The translations under genes and the position numbers were made by a program. Below the pieces are notes generated by a model. That model saw only the letters and a list, made by a program, of their open reading frames with translations. It had not been told where the DNA came from and made no database searches. Shown piece after piece: positions 22,233 through 34,252 of a DNA stretch of 64,000 nt (position 1 is its first letter; each line of letters begins with the position of its first letter). Source of the DNA: Massospora cicadina (Eukaryota; Entomophthoromycota; Entomophthoromycetes; Entomophthorales; Entomophthoraceae); NCBI GenBank assembly GCA_022478985.1, contig JAKSZP010017454.1:25451-89450 (forward strand). Direction: 5' to 3'.

Positions 22233-23340
22233 CCCTGACTCAGCTGCTCTGCCCAAGAGGTGATGGTATCTTATATGGCCACCCTTAAAACTTGGGCAAA
22301 GGTAAAAAACGTGCTATTTAGGGATTTGGATCCAAACAGAGCTTGCATAGGAAAAACAGGCGTTTATGTGCCTAAGTCTACATAAGATGGAATCAGTTGC
22401 TATCTTTGTTGATCAGTTTTACAATGAAGCCCAACATTTTTTGATCGCAAAAATATCACCTCTTGATGATGCTCTGGCGGCCATTCTAACTGTCTTAGCT
22501 TCTCACCCTTCTATTGCTCAGCATCTAATCTCTATAAAACGTCACCTATGTACTATCTATGATTTTAAGGAGGATCTGCTAGAGGTTGCAGATATCTATA
22601 GCGATGAGGATACTTCAGGAGTGTTTCAAATATACAAGTCTTTACCATTGAAGACTACTCAACCATAGCCCCACAAAAGGAATCCATGATGATCCCTATG
22701 GCCTCACCTTCTTTGGTTACTACCCTGAGACTAGAACCTGCTGTGCAGCTCAAACCTGATTCCACTCCGCTCTGCAAGCCTGAGGTTACTAAGCCAGTGA
22801 GTCAGGGTGCGCAAACATCAATGGGTCCGCGCTCTATGACACTAACTGATGGTAAATTTCATCGTTTGCCATCTATTGAGCCTCTTTCCACCCCATAACC
22901 TACATGGAGAGGTCTCTCTCAGTTGCACAAAAGGCTGATTCTAAGCCCAAACCTCTTCCTCTTTTGACAGTCGCTCCCAACAACCATGGGCTCAAAGACA
23001 AGGAAGCTCAAGCTAAGCTGCCTGCTCCTCCAATGATCATAGCTGAGGATGGCCCCACAGCTACCAAGGATATGGATTCCACCTCCAACCGCCCTTCAAG
23101 TGTCCACCCCAATGTGTATGGGCAACCCTTCTGATAATGAGTTTGAAGGATTTTTGAGGAGTCAATTATTATTTCCTAGGAGCCCTAGCTGAAGTAGGTA
23201 TACCAGATCATCTGAACCTAGAAGGAGTAGATAAAGCCCTGATCCCTCAAGAAACCTACCTTAATCAAGTGCTGGGGTGTCCTGAGGTTATTGATACCGC
23301 TAGTGATGCTGACCAGGTTTTTACTTCGCTGATTTGACCA
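22233..23340 (+). pseudogene. RE2 gag, 3' part
   Basis: After RE3, gag resumes with EVMVSYMATLKTWAKVKNVL. The open piece 22366-22668 follows (FVDQFYNEAQHFLIAKISPLDDALAAILTVL), a Gag-like helix set. A Pro/Ser/Thr-rich tail is at 22686-23134. I see no clear CCHC zinc knuckle, unlike RE4, RE6 and RE7. Stops break it at several points. Confidence 0.65.
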
Positions 23341-23439
23341 AATCATTATGTTCACACCCACTGTCCATTAAAAGTAACTATCCTGATACAGCATAAACAG
23401 CTTGTTTATACTCTCCGTCTTAAAGAAGTATTAGCTCAC

Positions 23440-26400
23440 CCCCTAACTTTGGTGGGTTTATAATTAAGGTAGAATTTATTATTCAAAAAGTCTGGGTTAG
23501 GGCTACCTTGGACACTGGATCTCCTGTGAACGTTCTCTCTTTCAAGCTGATCAAGAATATTAAGCTGGCTCCTGACCTTGAGTACACACAGGAGTTTGGA
23601 ATGGCAGGTCCCAACAACACCCATGCTATTAAAGCCTACTCCTCTTTGCTTATTCATATTGCAAAATCGCATCTTTTCAGCTCCTGCCGTGGCCTTGGAT
23701 ATAACACTTATGATATGCTTATTGGCATGCAGTTTACTATTGAGTATCACGTTTATAAGCAACATGAAACAGGGTTATCTATCCATACTTGGTTATGAAG
23801 TCCATTTTATTTTTATAATAAAGATCTTAATTAAAAAGAATACTACTGATTAGTTGAGTACCCTTCCTCTGCTTTACCTTTACCCTACATGACCTCCATA
23901 TGCAACACAAAAAAGTTGCCCAAATCTGTGGACGCTTCAGAGGGCATATTTTTTTTCGCTTCAAAGGAGACGGTAATAAAGGCTGGTAAACAACGTGTGG
24001 TTGATACCAATATTACTCTACAGATACACCAAGCCTGTCTGCTGCACTTAACAAACATTGATGGAGTAAGCTCTTTAGAACCCTGGGTGATTCTGGGTAT
24101 ACTATACCCTACCTATCAATAACCCATTAATATCCAATTAGAGAACCTTAATATAAAACCATTATTGTCAAAAAGCATCAAGAGATAGGGAAAAGTCTTC
24201 TAATCCACCTCCAAGAGATTATCAGGATCCACTTTATTGGGTTGTTGTTGGATATGGGTTTACTCACTGACTAGTTGGTGTGTAATCTACCTAAAATCCA
24301 CATTTCAGATGACTTAACCCCGGATGAGCTTGATAAAGTTTATTCTCTATTGGATACCTATGGTGATATTTTATCCCATACTGACATGGATTATGGGAAC
24401 ATGAAGGGATGGAGCCACACCATTGGTATTGGTGATGCTAACCTATTCGATCTAAATATTACAGTAAGTCTCAGGCTGAAGAGCAGAAAATAAGGGTTGA
24501 ACCCAAGCAGTTATTAGACGCTGGGTTAATAGTAACATCCCAAAACCCTTGAGCGTCTCCTCTCGTGCTGATCATAAAGAATAAAGGAGGTCATTGGGTA
24601 GTGATGGACTACCGTGAACCTAATAACCTCACTAAAAAAGACAGCTATCCCATCCCCCACATAGATGATGCCCTTGCAAAAATCTCCGGCTTAAAATTCT
24701 TCTCAGCCATGGATTTGAACAGCGGTTAATGACAAATGGAGCTTTCTATGCAAAAACAGGAGAAATGTGCTCTCATTTGCAGTGAAGGCTTATTTCAGCC
24801 TATCCGACTATCCCAAGGGCTATGCAATGCGCTGGCATCCTTCCAACGTGCAACGGACCACATTCTGCGGGACCTCAAGCTAAGCTGTGTGATCCTCTAT
24901 CTTGATGATATCACCATTTTTTCTGCAACGTTCACCAATCATCTTGCTCATTTGAAAGAAGTTTTTCAGCGCCTACAGGATTCTAACATAAAGTTGAAAC
25001 TGTCAAAATGCACCTTCTTGAAAAAGAAGCTAGAATTCCTCGGACATGCCATCTTCCAAGAAGAGATCCAGCCTTTACAAAATAATGTCAAAGCTATCTC
25101 TAAGATACCTGCCCCTAAGAACTTCTGGGAGGTCCATGTATTTCTGGGTATGATGGGGTATTACCATCAGTTCATCCCCAAGTTTGCTCAGCACAGTGAG
25201 CCTCTCATCCGACTATTGGCTAAGAAGACCCCTTTTTATTGGGTAAAGAACAAGCAGCTGCGTTTGATGCTAAAATATGCTTCAGAAACGACCTATTCTA
25301 CGTCACTCCAACTATGGAAAACTCTTCATATTGTTCACTGATGCCTCAGACTATGCCGTTGGAGCCATCATGGACCAATTGGACAGTAATAGCGTAGATC
25401 ATCTGATCTCCTACTTCAGCAAGATTTTGTCAAAAGCTGACCGTAACTACAGTTTTACAAAGAAGGAGTGCCTGGCTATATCAACAGCTGTTAAATATTA
25501 CCTCTCTTTCCTATACGGCACTTCATTTACTGTGGTTACTAACCACGCCTCCTTAAGATGACTACAAAACATGAAGGATCACACCTGTTGGTTGGCCCAA
25601 TGGGCTCTAAATCTTCAACATTTTGATATGAATATTGAGCACCAAGCTGGGACGCGTCATATGAATGTGGATGGTTTGACTTGGCTGCCTATCCTTCATA
25701 TGGACAACAGTGAAGCGGAGAGATTACTTGATCTCCTTATGACCCCAAGGCTTTAGATGATGAGGATGACCCTGTCCAAAAATTCTAGCATGAAACTCCT
25801 GCAACAATAACGTGGAGAGTCGAAACTATATAAGAAAGTAGGAGTTAATTGACTGCCTTATCTGCGACCTTCAGAATGGGTACTGGTGATCTTGGAAGTC
25901 CACTCTACCTTGGACATGGTGGAGTGAGGAAGACGTATGAGTATCAAGGAACGGTACTACAGGGATGGCATCATGGAATTTAATATTGAAGACTTGGATG
26001 CCTGCTTAACCTTTAAAAAGCAATCCTGCTATAAGAACAAGTACCAATACCAACCAACTACACCTCAGCAACCTTTTCACATGATCAGTTTAGACGTGGT
26101 AGGACCTCTTCACCAGAATATTAGTGGGAATAGTTACGTTCTGTTAGGCATTTGACCACTTCAAAAATGGATTGAAGCAGTGGCTCTCCCTGCTTAAACT
26201 GCCAAAGCTGCCATCACTTTCCTCCTCGGGTCAATCTCACCCGCCATGATTGCCTTCAGATTTTCCTCTGCAACAATGGTAAGAATTTTACCTCCTGAGT
26301 GGTCAAAATCCTGGCTATCTCTATGGGCACCCAGCAACTCTTCTCAGCCCCTTATAACTCTTCTACTAATGGGACTTTAGAACGGGAAAATGGAACTTTA

Positions 26401-26930
26401 GTATCATATTACAGAAAACGACCACCTCTGACCCTCTGCACTGGATTCAGTTTTATCCCAGTGCTCTCATGGACTATCACATTAGCTACCAATGGATACT
26501 AAAAATGTCTCCAATCCATGTTTTGTATGGCCAGGAACCTGGAATACCTGCTCTTAGGAAAAAGATGTCTTTTCAGCCAGGACTGATGACCCAGACAAAG
26601 TCATGAGTAAGTTGGCTCAACGTATCATCCAACTACAATCTGAAGCAATGACTAACTTAGCCTAAACTACACCAAAGAGGGTCAAGCAGCTAATGGACTC
26701 AGACCACCTACACCCTTTTTTCAGATCTCTGACCTGGTTTTGTATTATTATAACCGCATTACTCCCAGAAGTGAGAAGCAAGGGTCCATCTGGGAAGGAC
26801 TATTTGTCATCACCTAAAAAAGGGGTGACAAATATTCCATCAAGTCACTCAATTCTGGAGTGGTTGTCAACAGAGTTCATGGCCAGTATCTCAACCCCTA
26901 TTCTCCGCCCAACATTCTTGAAGGGGGTTC
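23440..26930 (+). pseudogene. RE2 pol: protease, RT, RNase H, integrase
   Basis: The protease active site is in TLDTGSPVNVLSFKLI (about 23500-23560). RT spans about 24275-25260 with YPIPHIDDAL, LFQPIRLSQGLCNA and the catalytic YLDDITIFSATF. RNase H is at 25277-25756 (FTDASDYAVGAIM, FTKKECLAISTAVKYYL), broken by a TGA at 25559-25561 where Trp is expected. Integrase is at about 25840-26900 (SLDVVGPLHQN, LCNNGKNFTS-like, SAPYNSSTNGTLERENG). Lack of Asp in the second block (CNNG) suggests loss of one catalytic residue. The PPT AAGGGGGTTC ends at 26930. Confidence 0.88.
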
Positions 26931-27680
26931 TGTCAGAAAAACAGTTGTTCAACTAGTAAGTAAGAATAGTTTAAGTAGAATAGCTCCAATTTTCTTAATG
27001 TTAAAGGGTTATCCAATTTTTGGTGGAATCTGTCCTTTTGGAGTAATGCAATTAATCCCACTCCTAGGCCAAAAAACCTACGGTTAGTAGCAGGGTGATG
27101 TTGAATCATCATCAGAATCAGGGGAGACATTTGGAGGTCCCCCACATCCTATATCCAATTTAGTTTAAACTACAACGCGGAGATTGACCCCTTTTATAGG
27201 TCTGGAGGGGGTCCCACAAGGTGAAAATATTTTCTTGCTAATAATTGGGTAAAATATATGAAAATGTTGCCTCACGGATATATCCTACCTAAAACCAACT
27301 TTCCATCAGCCATTCTGTCTAAGCGATTCAAGTCTCAAGAACTTTGATAGGGTGAAAATTAATATCTCCTAATTCAGCTATTCCTAGTCCAATCTGAACT
27401 TTAAATTGATTTCACTTCAAACCTTGTATAATCTAAATACTAAGCGGCAAGATATCAGGAAGGTTTTCTTTTTATTCCCTTGCCGCAACCTAATAATTAA
27501 CTCTAAAAATGAAATCTTTTAATTTTTTCAAAAAGGTTATAGTTATAGTTATAAGTGGTCTGCAACATCCCCTGAGTTGATTATTTCGTCATTAGAGAAT
27601 ATTACTTATACTACGGAATTATTGTTGGAATTTAGGTACAAAATGCACCAGTGAGCATTATAAACGCCTGAGTTATAAAA
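26931..27680 (+). repeat. RE2 3' LTR
   Basis: It starts TGTCAGAAAAACAG after the PPT. Its last bases have drifted (GAGTTATAAAA instead of TCCAACA), but the target duplication AATAT follows at 27681-27685 and fixes the end. Confidence 0.87.
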
Positions 27681-27685
27681 AATAT

Positions 27686-28099
27686 CTCACACTGTATAAT
27701 GCCTTTGTAGCATATTTTTGAGAGGGCAAAAATGTATGTTGAATGTACCACATCAAAGGATACTTGGTATGACTTAGATCAATTATTGGGACAATACTTA
27801 ATTTTTACCCTTTAACAGGTTCATTATATCTATTGTATCATGTGCCACCTAGTGTAATGGTCACCTGACATTCTGATGATCCTTCATTTTGATTAGGCAG
27901 GATTTCATCTTAGGTATCTTAGGCTTGAATTGGTCTGAAATATTTTCCTAAAATTGATTTGAACCTTTTTTGCTTATTGCCTTTTCCATATGATTAATTG
28001 ATGTAGTTTTTTTAACTCCTCCTTGGGTCTAGGTGTCAGTACTGTCATGGGCATCAAACGGTCAATTTTTTTCCCATCAAGACCGATATCCTAATATAA
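27686..28099. other. Spacer between RE2 and RE5; no gene seen
   Basis: AT-rich sequence without a recognisable ORF. Before RE2 inserted it was contiguous with the region ending at 8549. It may include the lost 3' LTR of RE5, but I found no partner copy. Confidence 0.4.
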
Positions 28100-31000
28100 C
28101 ATCACCCCTAAAAGGATATTGGCTGGGAGTACCAACATAAGAGTTGGCTATGTACTTAGTTGATAGTTACTCCAGTTTCTAAGACTTAATGGAGTATTTG
28201 TAAACATGTTTGTAGGGTATAGCGTATGGCCCATCCCAGATGGAAATTAGTTTTCCTCCTTTGGGCGCTTTACAACTGTGATAGTACAAGACTAAATACA
28301 AAATTTCAAAGCGGTAAAGATTTGGATGGATACATTTACTTATTATCCTTCTCTTGTAACCATCTTGTCTAGATTTTTACTGCCTCTGATTGAAGTTGTA
28401 TAATTTTATGGGTTAAATTCTTAGTGCTTTATCAGGCTCCTCAATATTTTTACTGGTAACTTCAAAAGCTATTAGAGCTGGAATTCCAAGTTCTTTTCCA
28501 TATAAGGCCTTGAAGGGTGACATACTGAGAACTTGATAGAAACTTATCTTTATAAGCCGTTAACGCACTTGGGAGATATTGGTCCCAGCGTAATGGATTT
28601 GGCAGTGGCCATCTTGCGCAATATTAAAACTATAGTTCCATTTGCTCTCTCTACATTACTGTTAGTTGTTGGGTTGTATGGCGCTGATAATAATCGTTGA
28701 TTTCCCATGCTCATAGCTAAGATTCTCACAACTATTAATGTAAAGTTTTTTCCATTGTTGCATAGCAGTTCCTGCGAGCAACAATGCATAGTATTTATTT
28801 TGATATAAAAAGTTATCAGTAGCTTTAGTGGTTTGTGCATGAATGGCAATGGCTTTGGCCTACTTGAAAAATAATTGTCAATAAAAGATGTATCAATTTC
28901 ATCCTGTGGATTCAGGTAGTGGACCTATGATGCCTAAATTGATGGTATGAAATGATTGCTGATGGGTTATGGGCTAATATTTGTACTTGGCCTTATGCGG
29001 CACCTCTTTTTTAAACTTTAATCAAGCTTATTAGTCTTCCACTAAAGAGTACATTATTCCTCTCCAATAATAGCAATGATTGATCCATTCATAAATATTC
29101 CTGGCTCCTCCATGTTCTAAGTTATTGCGGATTCCATATAACTGGTAACCATTCCAAAGGTCTCCAGTAAGCTAGCCAGTCAGTTCAAAATTTCTAGTAT
29201 ATAATCAATTGAAAACCTTTATATTTTTAGTGTGTTGTTTTATAATCTTTTAAACTAGTTCACTTTAGTCCTCCCAAGACTCTGGATTCATGAGTAAATC
29301 ATCTACCATTCAGCTCCACAATTGTCTTATATATAGTAGGGGCAGTCAAGTCAGCCCATCTACTTTCATACGCTTCATTATAGCTCAATGGTCAATGTTT
29401 ATGTCATAGTGCTGAGGTTTGAGATCCCATAAAGATAGTCTTCCAGTTAGGTCTTTCTTGGTTTACTGCCACTTTAAAGAATCATGGTCTGTAACAACTG
29501 TAAAATTTAAAACATACAAAGAAAGCCCAGAATCCTTTATTTTATGGGAAAAGATAAGCACTCTTTCTGCATGACATTGTAATTAGACTTGGATTCTGAA
29601 AGAATTTTACTGTAATAGGACACCAGATGGTTAATGCCTTCATCAAATAGTTTTGAGAGAATGGCTCTTATGGCTAAGTCAGAGCATCTGTAAATACAAT
29701 AAAGGGCTTCCAATAGTCTGGATGTCGTAGACTCAGTCTTCTCTTTAACAGATCCTTTATCATATCTAAAGTAGTTCTTTGCTCTACTACCCAAACAAAA
29801 GGGGTATTTTGGCAAGCAAACAGACAAGAGGTTCATCATGTTGAGAAAGTAGAGATAAATTGAAGGCAATATTCCATCATTTCTAAAAGCACCTGTATGT
29901 ATCAGGAGCTTTTTGGCTCCGGAATCTTAGAGATGGCTTCAACCTTATCATAAAAGAATTAAATTCCTTCCTAATTTATGGCATGTCATAAAAATTTCAG
30001 TTTCTTCTGGAAGAAGGTACATTTTTCTTGTTTTAACTTGAAATGATTCTCTCTCAGTCATTGAAAAACTAACTTGAGGTGGTCCAGATGATTGATAAAG
30101 GTTTTGAAATACAATTATGTCATCTAGGTATATAATCACACAGCTGAGCTTAAGGCCTTGCATGATGTTATCCATCACCCGTTGAAATGAGACAGGAGAG
30201 CTGCATAAACCCTGATGGAGCCATGTAGTTTAAAATACTTCATCTGTGAATATCAGTGCACATTTCTTAGTCTTTCTGGAGATGGATCCATTTTCCAATA
30301 GCCACTGGCAAGGTCCTCATGCATACTTAGTTTAGGGTGGTAAGTCAGGGCAAAGCATCATCAATTCATAGAATTGGATAACTGTCCTTCTTAGTGAGGC
30401 TGATTAGCTTCATGTAGTCCACATTATTCTGTGACCAATATTCTTCTTATTTATAAGGAACAGTGGGGACTTCATGGACCTGTGAGGGCACAAGCAAGCC
30501 AGCATCCAACGATTTCTTGAGCTTAGAATTTATTTATTACTCCTCTACCTTTGTCTTCCTATATGGCTTCAATTGGTAAGGGTTGAATCTCTTACGTCAA
30601 TACTATGTGTCAGTCTTTCATGTAACCATAGTTAACATCTGACATAGAGAAAAGATTTTGATAGGTTTCAAGTAATCAATGCACTTTTTCAAGTTCCTTT
30701 TGGAACAACTTATCAGATATTTGGACTTAGAGGATAGCTTTAATTAAATTATACGTGGGTAGGCTAAAGTCAAGGTGAGTACCAATAGAAAGTACCTTGT
30801 TGATTTCGTCAATGGGAAAGTAATTGACCTTTCCAAATTCTTTGAAGTTTCTTAACTAAGATATCTAGGTTGACTAGATTTCCAAGTTGTAGTTCCATAG
30901 GCGGCTGATAAGATAAATTGAGGAGCCCTGGTAAAACTCCTAGTTTAAACCTACTTACTCCATTGACACTAGTAATATGTAGAAACAAATTGGGGGTATA

Positions 31001-31600
31001 ATATGTGTTATGTTAATTGAAAACAATCATTTTCCTTAGTTTGATTTTTACCTCCTCAGTAGCATGAAATTGTCTGCCTTTAGCTGCGTCTATTGAGTCA
31101 GGCATTTTTTGTATTTCTTTCAGAGGTAGAATATTTCAAAGATATATTGAATCAGGTTAATGACCAGACGAGTGTAATCCTTTGTTGCTGGAGCCTTTAT
31201 TATCCTTTAAAAGGGGAACTTCATAATTGAGGAGTTATTTATATTCTTCTTTATGATTGATGACTCCTTCATATTTAATCATAAACTGTGTCCTGATAGT
31301 ATATTGTACTTGCTATGTACAGGGCAACTGTGTGAGCTGAGAAAACAAATTTTCCAACTTAAATTGGCTGGGATGAGTATGCATCTATCACCTTGATATT
31401 GTTTAGACTGGCAGTTCTATACTCTTAAATATATCTGATTTTGAGGGTGGGCTTAATCTTCTTGATGAGACATGATGAGATAACATTGATAGGAGAACCC
31501 ATATCTATGATGATCATTACTATGACCTTCTGAATAACCACTTCTACTATAATAATAGTTCTCCAAACTTTGACAGTAGGGCTAAAACCTCAGCAAGGTG
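28100..31600 (-). pseudogene. RE5 pol remnant: protease, RT, RNase H, integrase
   Basis: The protease active site reads IIIDMGSPINVISSCLIKKI at about 31455-31545, with Met in place of Thr. The RT palm is in 29948-30178 (MMDNIMQGLKLSCVIIYLDDIIVF), so YLDD is intact. RNase H is at about 29370-29869 (CIYRCSDLAIRAIL, HLVSYYSKILSE). Integrase runs down to about 28100: zinc region EHGGARNIYEW near 29060-29100, second block LLCNNGKNFT and the ANGT block in 28550-28849, and C-terminal ISIWDGPYAI. Every domain is broken. Confidence 0.78.
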
Positions 31601-32400
31601 GAACGTTGCATTATTCTTTTGGAAGTCTCAGTACACATCTTTCTGATCTAAAGTAGACTGAGCACTTGAGATAAGTTGGATCAACAGGTCAAGGTATTGA
31701 CCATCATCTATAGCCAAATCAATACTTATGGGGCACCTGAGAACCTGACTGAGGTAATACCTTTGGGAACCTGGGCTTCATAAACATTTTTTCATTCAAA
31801 TGGTCCAGAATACCGAGCTCAGCGGGAGTACCTTAATATGATGATCTGCGTTCTCATAATCCCTTCAGAGTAATTGCCAGAATCAATCTCAATTCATGAG
31901 AGATGAGAAATTGACAATGTTTTGTTTTAGATACTTTTGATCAGTTGAATTTAGTGGTATCTGACCCTAAGCTGACTTCCCTTTTCCCTGATTAACAAGT
32001 ACAAAGTTCTTCTTTAATACACAGCTTTGGTATAGTTCTACTTCTTGCGGTGTTTGCATCTTGACTTCTCCTCCTTCATAGGATTCTCTTCCTTCATGGT
32101 ATATAGCTCTGGGTTTCATGTAGGCCTTTCAGGAGTTCTCTGCCTTGTGGATATCAACCACATTGAGCAGGGCTTCTTTAATGTCTAATATAGAATTTAA
32201 GATTCATTTGACTGACGTGACGTGGATGTCTAGTTATAATTACTATGTAAGATAGCAACTATGGCAGCTACAGCATCATCCAATGTATTCATTTTTTTGG
32301 TCAACAGCGTTTGGGCCTCAATATAAAAGCAATACACAAATTTGGCCAGGTGTTGGAAATTTGGTTGACCACATTATCCATCTCACTTGCTGATTAAAAA
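31601..32400 (-). pseudogene. RE5 gag-like remnant
   Basis: This is where gag is expected upstream of the RE5 protease. Only short helical fragments can be read and stops are frequent. I see no zinc knuckle. The assignment rests mainly on position. Confidence 0.4.
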
Positions 32401-32441
32401 TTGACAGTTGTTAAAGCAACCAATTGTTCAGCAATGGTTGT

Positions 32442-32690
32442 CAACTAAATTATTAATCATAAATATCAATGGATATAATCTGACAGTTGTTTTTAGTTAT
32501 TATTTTGTTGGGGATCATCCTCAACTAAATTATTAATCACAATTACTCAAAGGACCTAATCCAACCATGGGATCCGATTACAATTTTGTTGAGGATCATC
32601 CCTGACTAAATTAGTAGCTGAAAATCATCAAAGAACATAATCCAACAATTGATTTGATTAATATTTTGTCGGGCATTATTCCCAACAATG
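32442..32690. repeat. Minisatellite, three copies of an 80-81 bp unit at the LINE 3' end
   Basis: The units start near 32442, 32522 and 32602. Each begins close to CAACTAAATTATTAATCA and ends near TTTTGTTGGGGATCATCC. The third copy is the most diverged. The array sits directly downstream of LN1 ORF2 (LN1 is read on the minus strand), so it may be part of the LINE 3' UTR or tail. Confidence 0.75.
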
Positions 32691-32734
32691 TTTTGTATTT
32701 ATTGCGGAGAAGGCCAACCAGGGGATGGACACTT

Positions 32735-34250
32735 CTAATAAGACATCAAAGAAAAAAAAACACAGTAATAGGAGGGCACCCCAGAGAAGATAATGCTGTC
32801 TCCTGTTGCCAGCGGGAACGCCACTACTGGGAGGGGGAACATATATAGGGGCAGGAACCACGATTGAGCACGTGTGGAGGAAGGGGTCAGAGTTGATGAA
32901 TCAAACCGCGAACCAGGAGGAGACCAACTGACGGTGATGCGGTGGGAGGTATCCAAACATCCACGCTTGAAAGTGGTCCACTGAGTGTAATTGGAACTGG
33001 CAGACAGCTTCTGGGAGGGTGGGGGTGGAGCCTGCGATGGCATCCAAGACAATTGTGTGGATAGTCCACATGGCGATTGCGACCACCAAAGCATGGAGGG
33101 AGGGTGGAAGAGGGGAGACCATTGATAATCAAACATATCCCTAGACAAACTGAAGGTCTGGGCCTGATCCTGGCAAAGCAGACGTTGCACCTCACACCAT
33201 ATCGCTTTAGATGTAGGGCACTTCTCCAGGAGGTGAAACAGCGTTCTATACTGGTCACACATGACACAGAAAGAGTGTAAAGCGTTAGAGCGCTCAGCAG
33301 TACGGTAAACCCGCCTCAAGCAGCGCCACACATGGGAATGGATATGAGGCTGCAGAATAAGGTGGTGGGCGTATTTCCAAATTGTTTTCAGGGTATCAAG
33401 GGAATAAGGGATGTCCATCATGTCCAGGTAGTCCACCCTGGACAAGATATGGGGCCGTGTGGGGATCAAGCCATCTTGAATGGGTAACCCCTGTACCTCC
33501 TGTGTGAACCGAGGAGAGGGGCGCCCCCTCTGGGCAGTGTGTCCACAAATGCAAATTCTCCACTCAGTGCTCCGCATGGAGAGGAGGATTCGTTTAAAGT
33601 GGGGTGCAGTTCCATGAAGACCTGCGGCCGAAGGATGGGAAGCCAGATATTTCATCAAAGAGTGAGGGTTTGATGGATTGTTAAGGCCCAGGGCGCGGGA
33701 GAAGTTGGAGCGGGCCGTGAAGGACCAGTGTTGGTCCAGAAGTGTAGGGATGGTAACAGCAGCGATCCAGGTGCCTAGGATCTTTGCAGCATGGGCTTCA
33801 AAGTTGAGCAGGCCCATGCCTCCACTATGGCGAGGGCCAAACATGACCTCCAGTTGCACTGGCGGTGGGCGGCCTGACCAAAGCCACCCTTGCAGAAGGG
33901 CATACAGCAACTTGAAGAAACCTGGGGAGAAAGCGATGGCGTGGGCCCCAAACCAAACTTTGGAGAGGAGCATAGAGTTGGCTAGTAAAACCCTACTGGT
34001 AAGGGAAGTATGGTAGGCTCTATTGGAGGTGATGCGTTTTGTCACGTTTTCCAGAATATGGTTTACTATCACCGTTGAGGCATACCCGCCTGCCTCCAAC
34101 CACAACCCCAAATGGCGGACCGGCCCAACGGTAGGGCGCGGCACAAAGGGGAGCACAAGTGGGGCGGTGGGGGTTGGGCAGGGTAAGCAAGCGCGTGTGC
34201 TAGCAGATGGGGAGAATTGGAAACAGGGCGCTGAGGCCCAGCGGGTTTGA
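32735..34250 (-). pseudogene. LN1 ORF2 C-terminal region with CCHC knuckle
   Basis: After a TGA near 34250 the frame stays open to 32735 (VRHLGLWLEAGG, NRAYHTSLTSRVLLANSMLLSKVWFG). These are the thumb-like and connection parts seen after LINE RTs. A CX2CX7HX4C knuckle is in the tract CVMCDQYRTLFHLLEKC. From about 33115 the family-like reading moves to another frame (HALVVAIAMWTIHTIVLDAI), which marks one frameshift. The nominal end is a Ser/Pro-rich out-of-frame tail. The knuckle probably helps bind template RNA. Confidence 0.82.
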
Positions 34251-34252
34251 TA

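Larger units (their letters stand above)
8550..27680 (+). mobile_element. RE2: Ty3/gypsy LTR retrotransposon, outermost of a three-level nest
   Basis: Two related LTRs (8550-9301 and 26931-27680) bracket the unit, with the same 5-bp target duplication AATAT at 8545-8549 and 27681-27685. The internal region has a primer binding site, gag, protease, RT, RNase H and integrase on the plus strand. RE3 (9627-22227) splits the gag. Without RE3 the element would be about 6.5 kb, normal for the superfamily. The coding part is broken by stops and frameshifts, but the RT motif YLDD and protease DTGS are kept. Confidence 0.9.
28100..32400 (-). mobile_element. RE5: decayed Ty3/gypsy element of the RE2 type, LTRs not found
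   Basis: On the minus strand, gag-like sequence is followed by protease, RT, RNase H and integrase in Ty3 order. Residue-level resemblance is to RE2 throughout, for example LSAPYNPTTNSNVERANGT against SAPYNSSTNGTLERENG. No LTR pair could be matched. Stops and frameshifts are denser than in RE2, so this is an older insertion. Confidence 0.8.

Noticed and set aside
29378..29440. tRNA-like stretch with A-box-like TAGCTCAATGG and B-box-like GGTTTGAGATCC
   Set aside because: On the minus strand it translates as the end of the RE5 RNase H domain (QHYDINIDH, then KVDGLT), matching RE2, and it does not fold into a cloverleaf.
33678..34016. 112-codon plus-strand ORF
   Set aside because: It is antisense to the LN1 ORF2 C-terminal region, whose reading is supported by conserved motifs.
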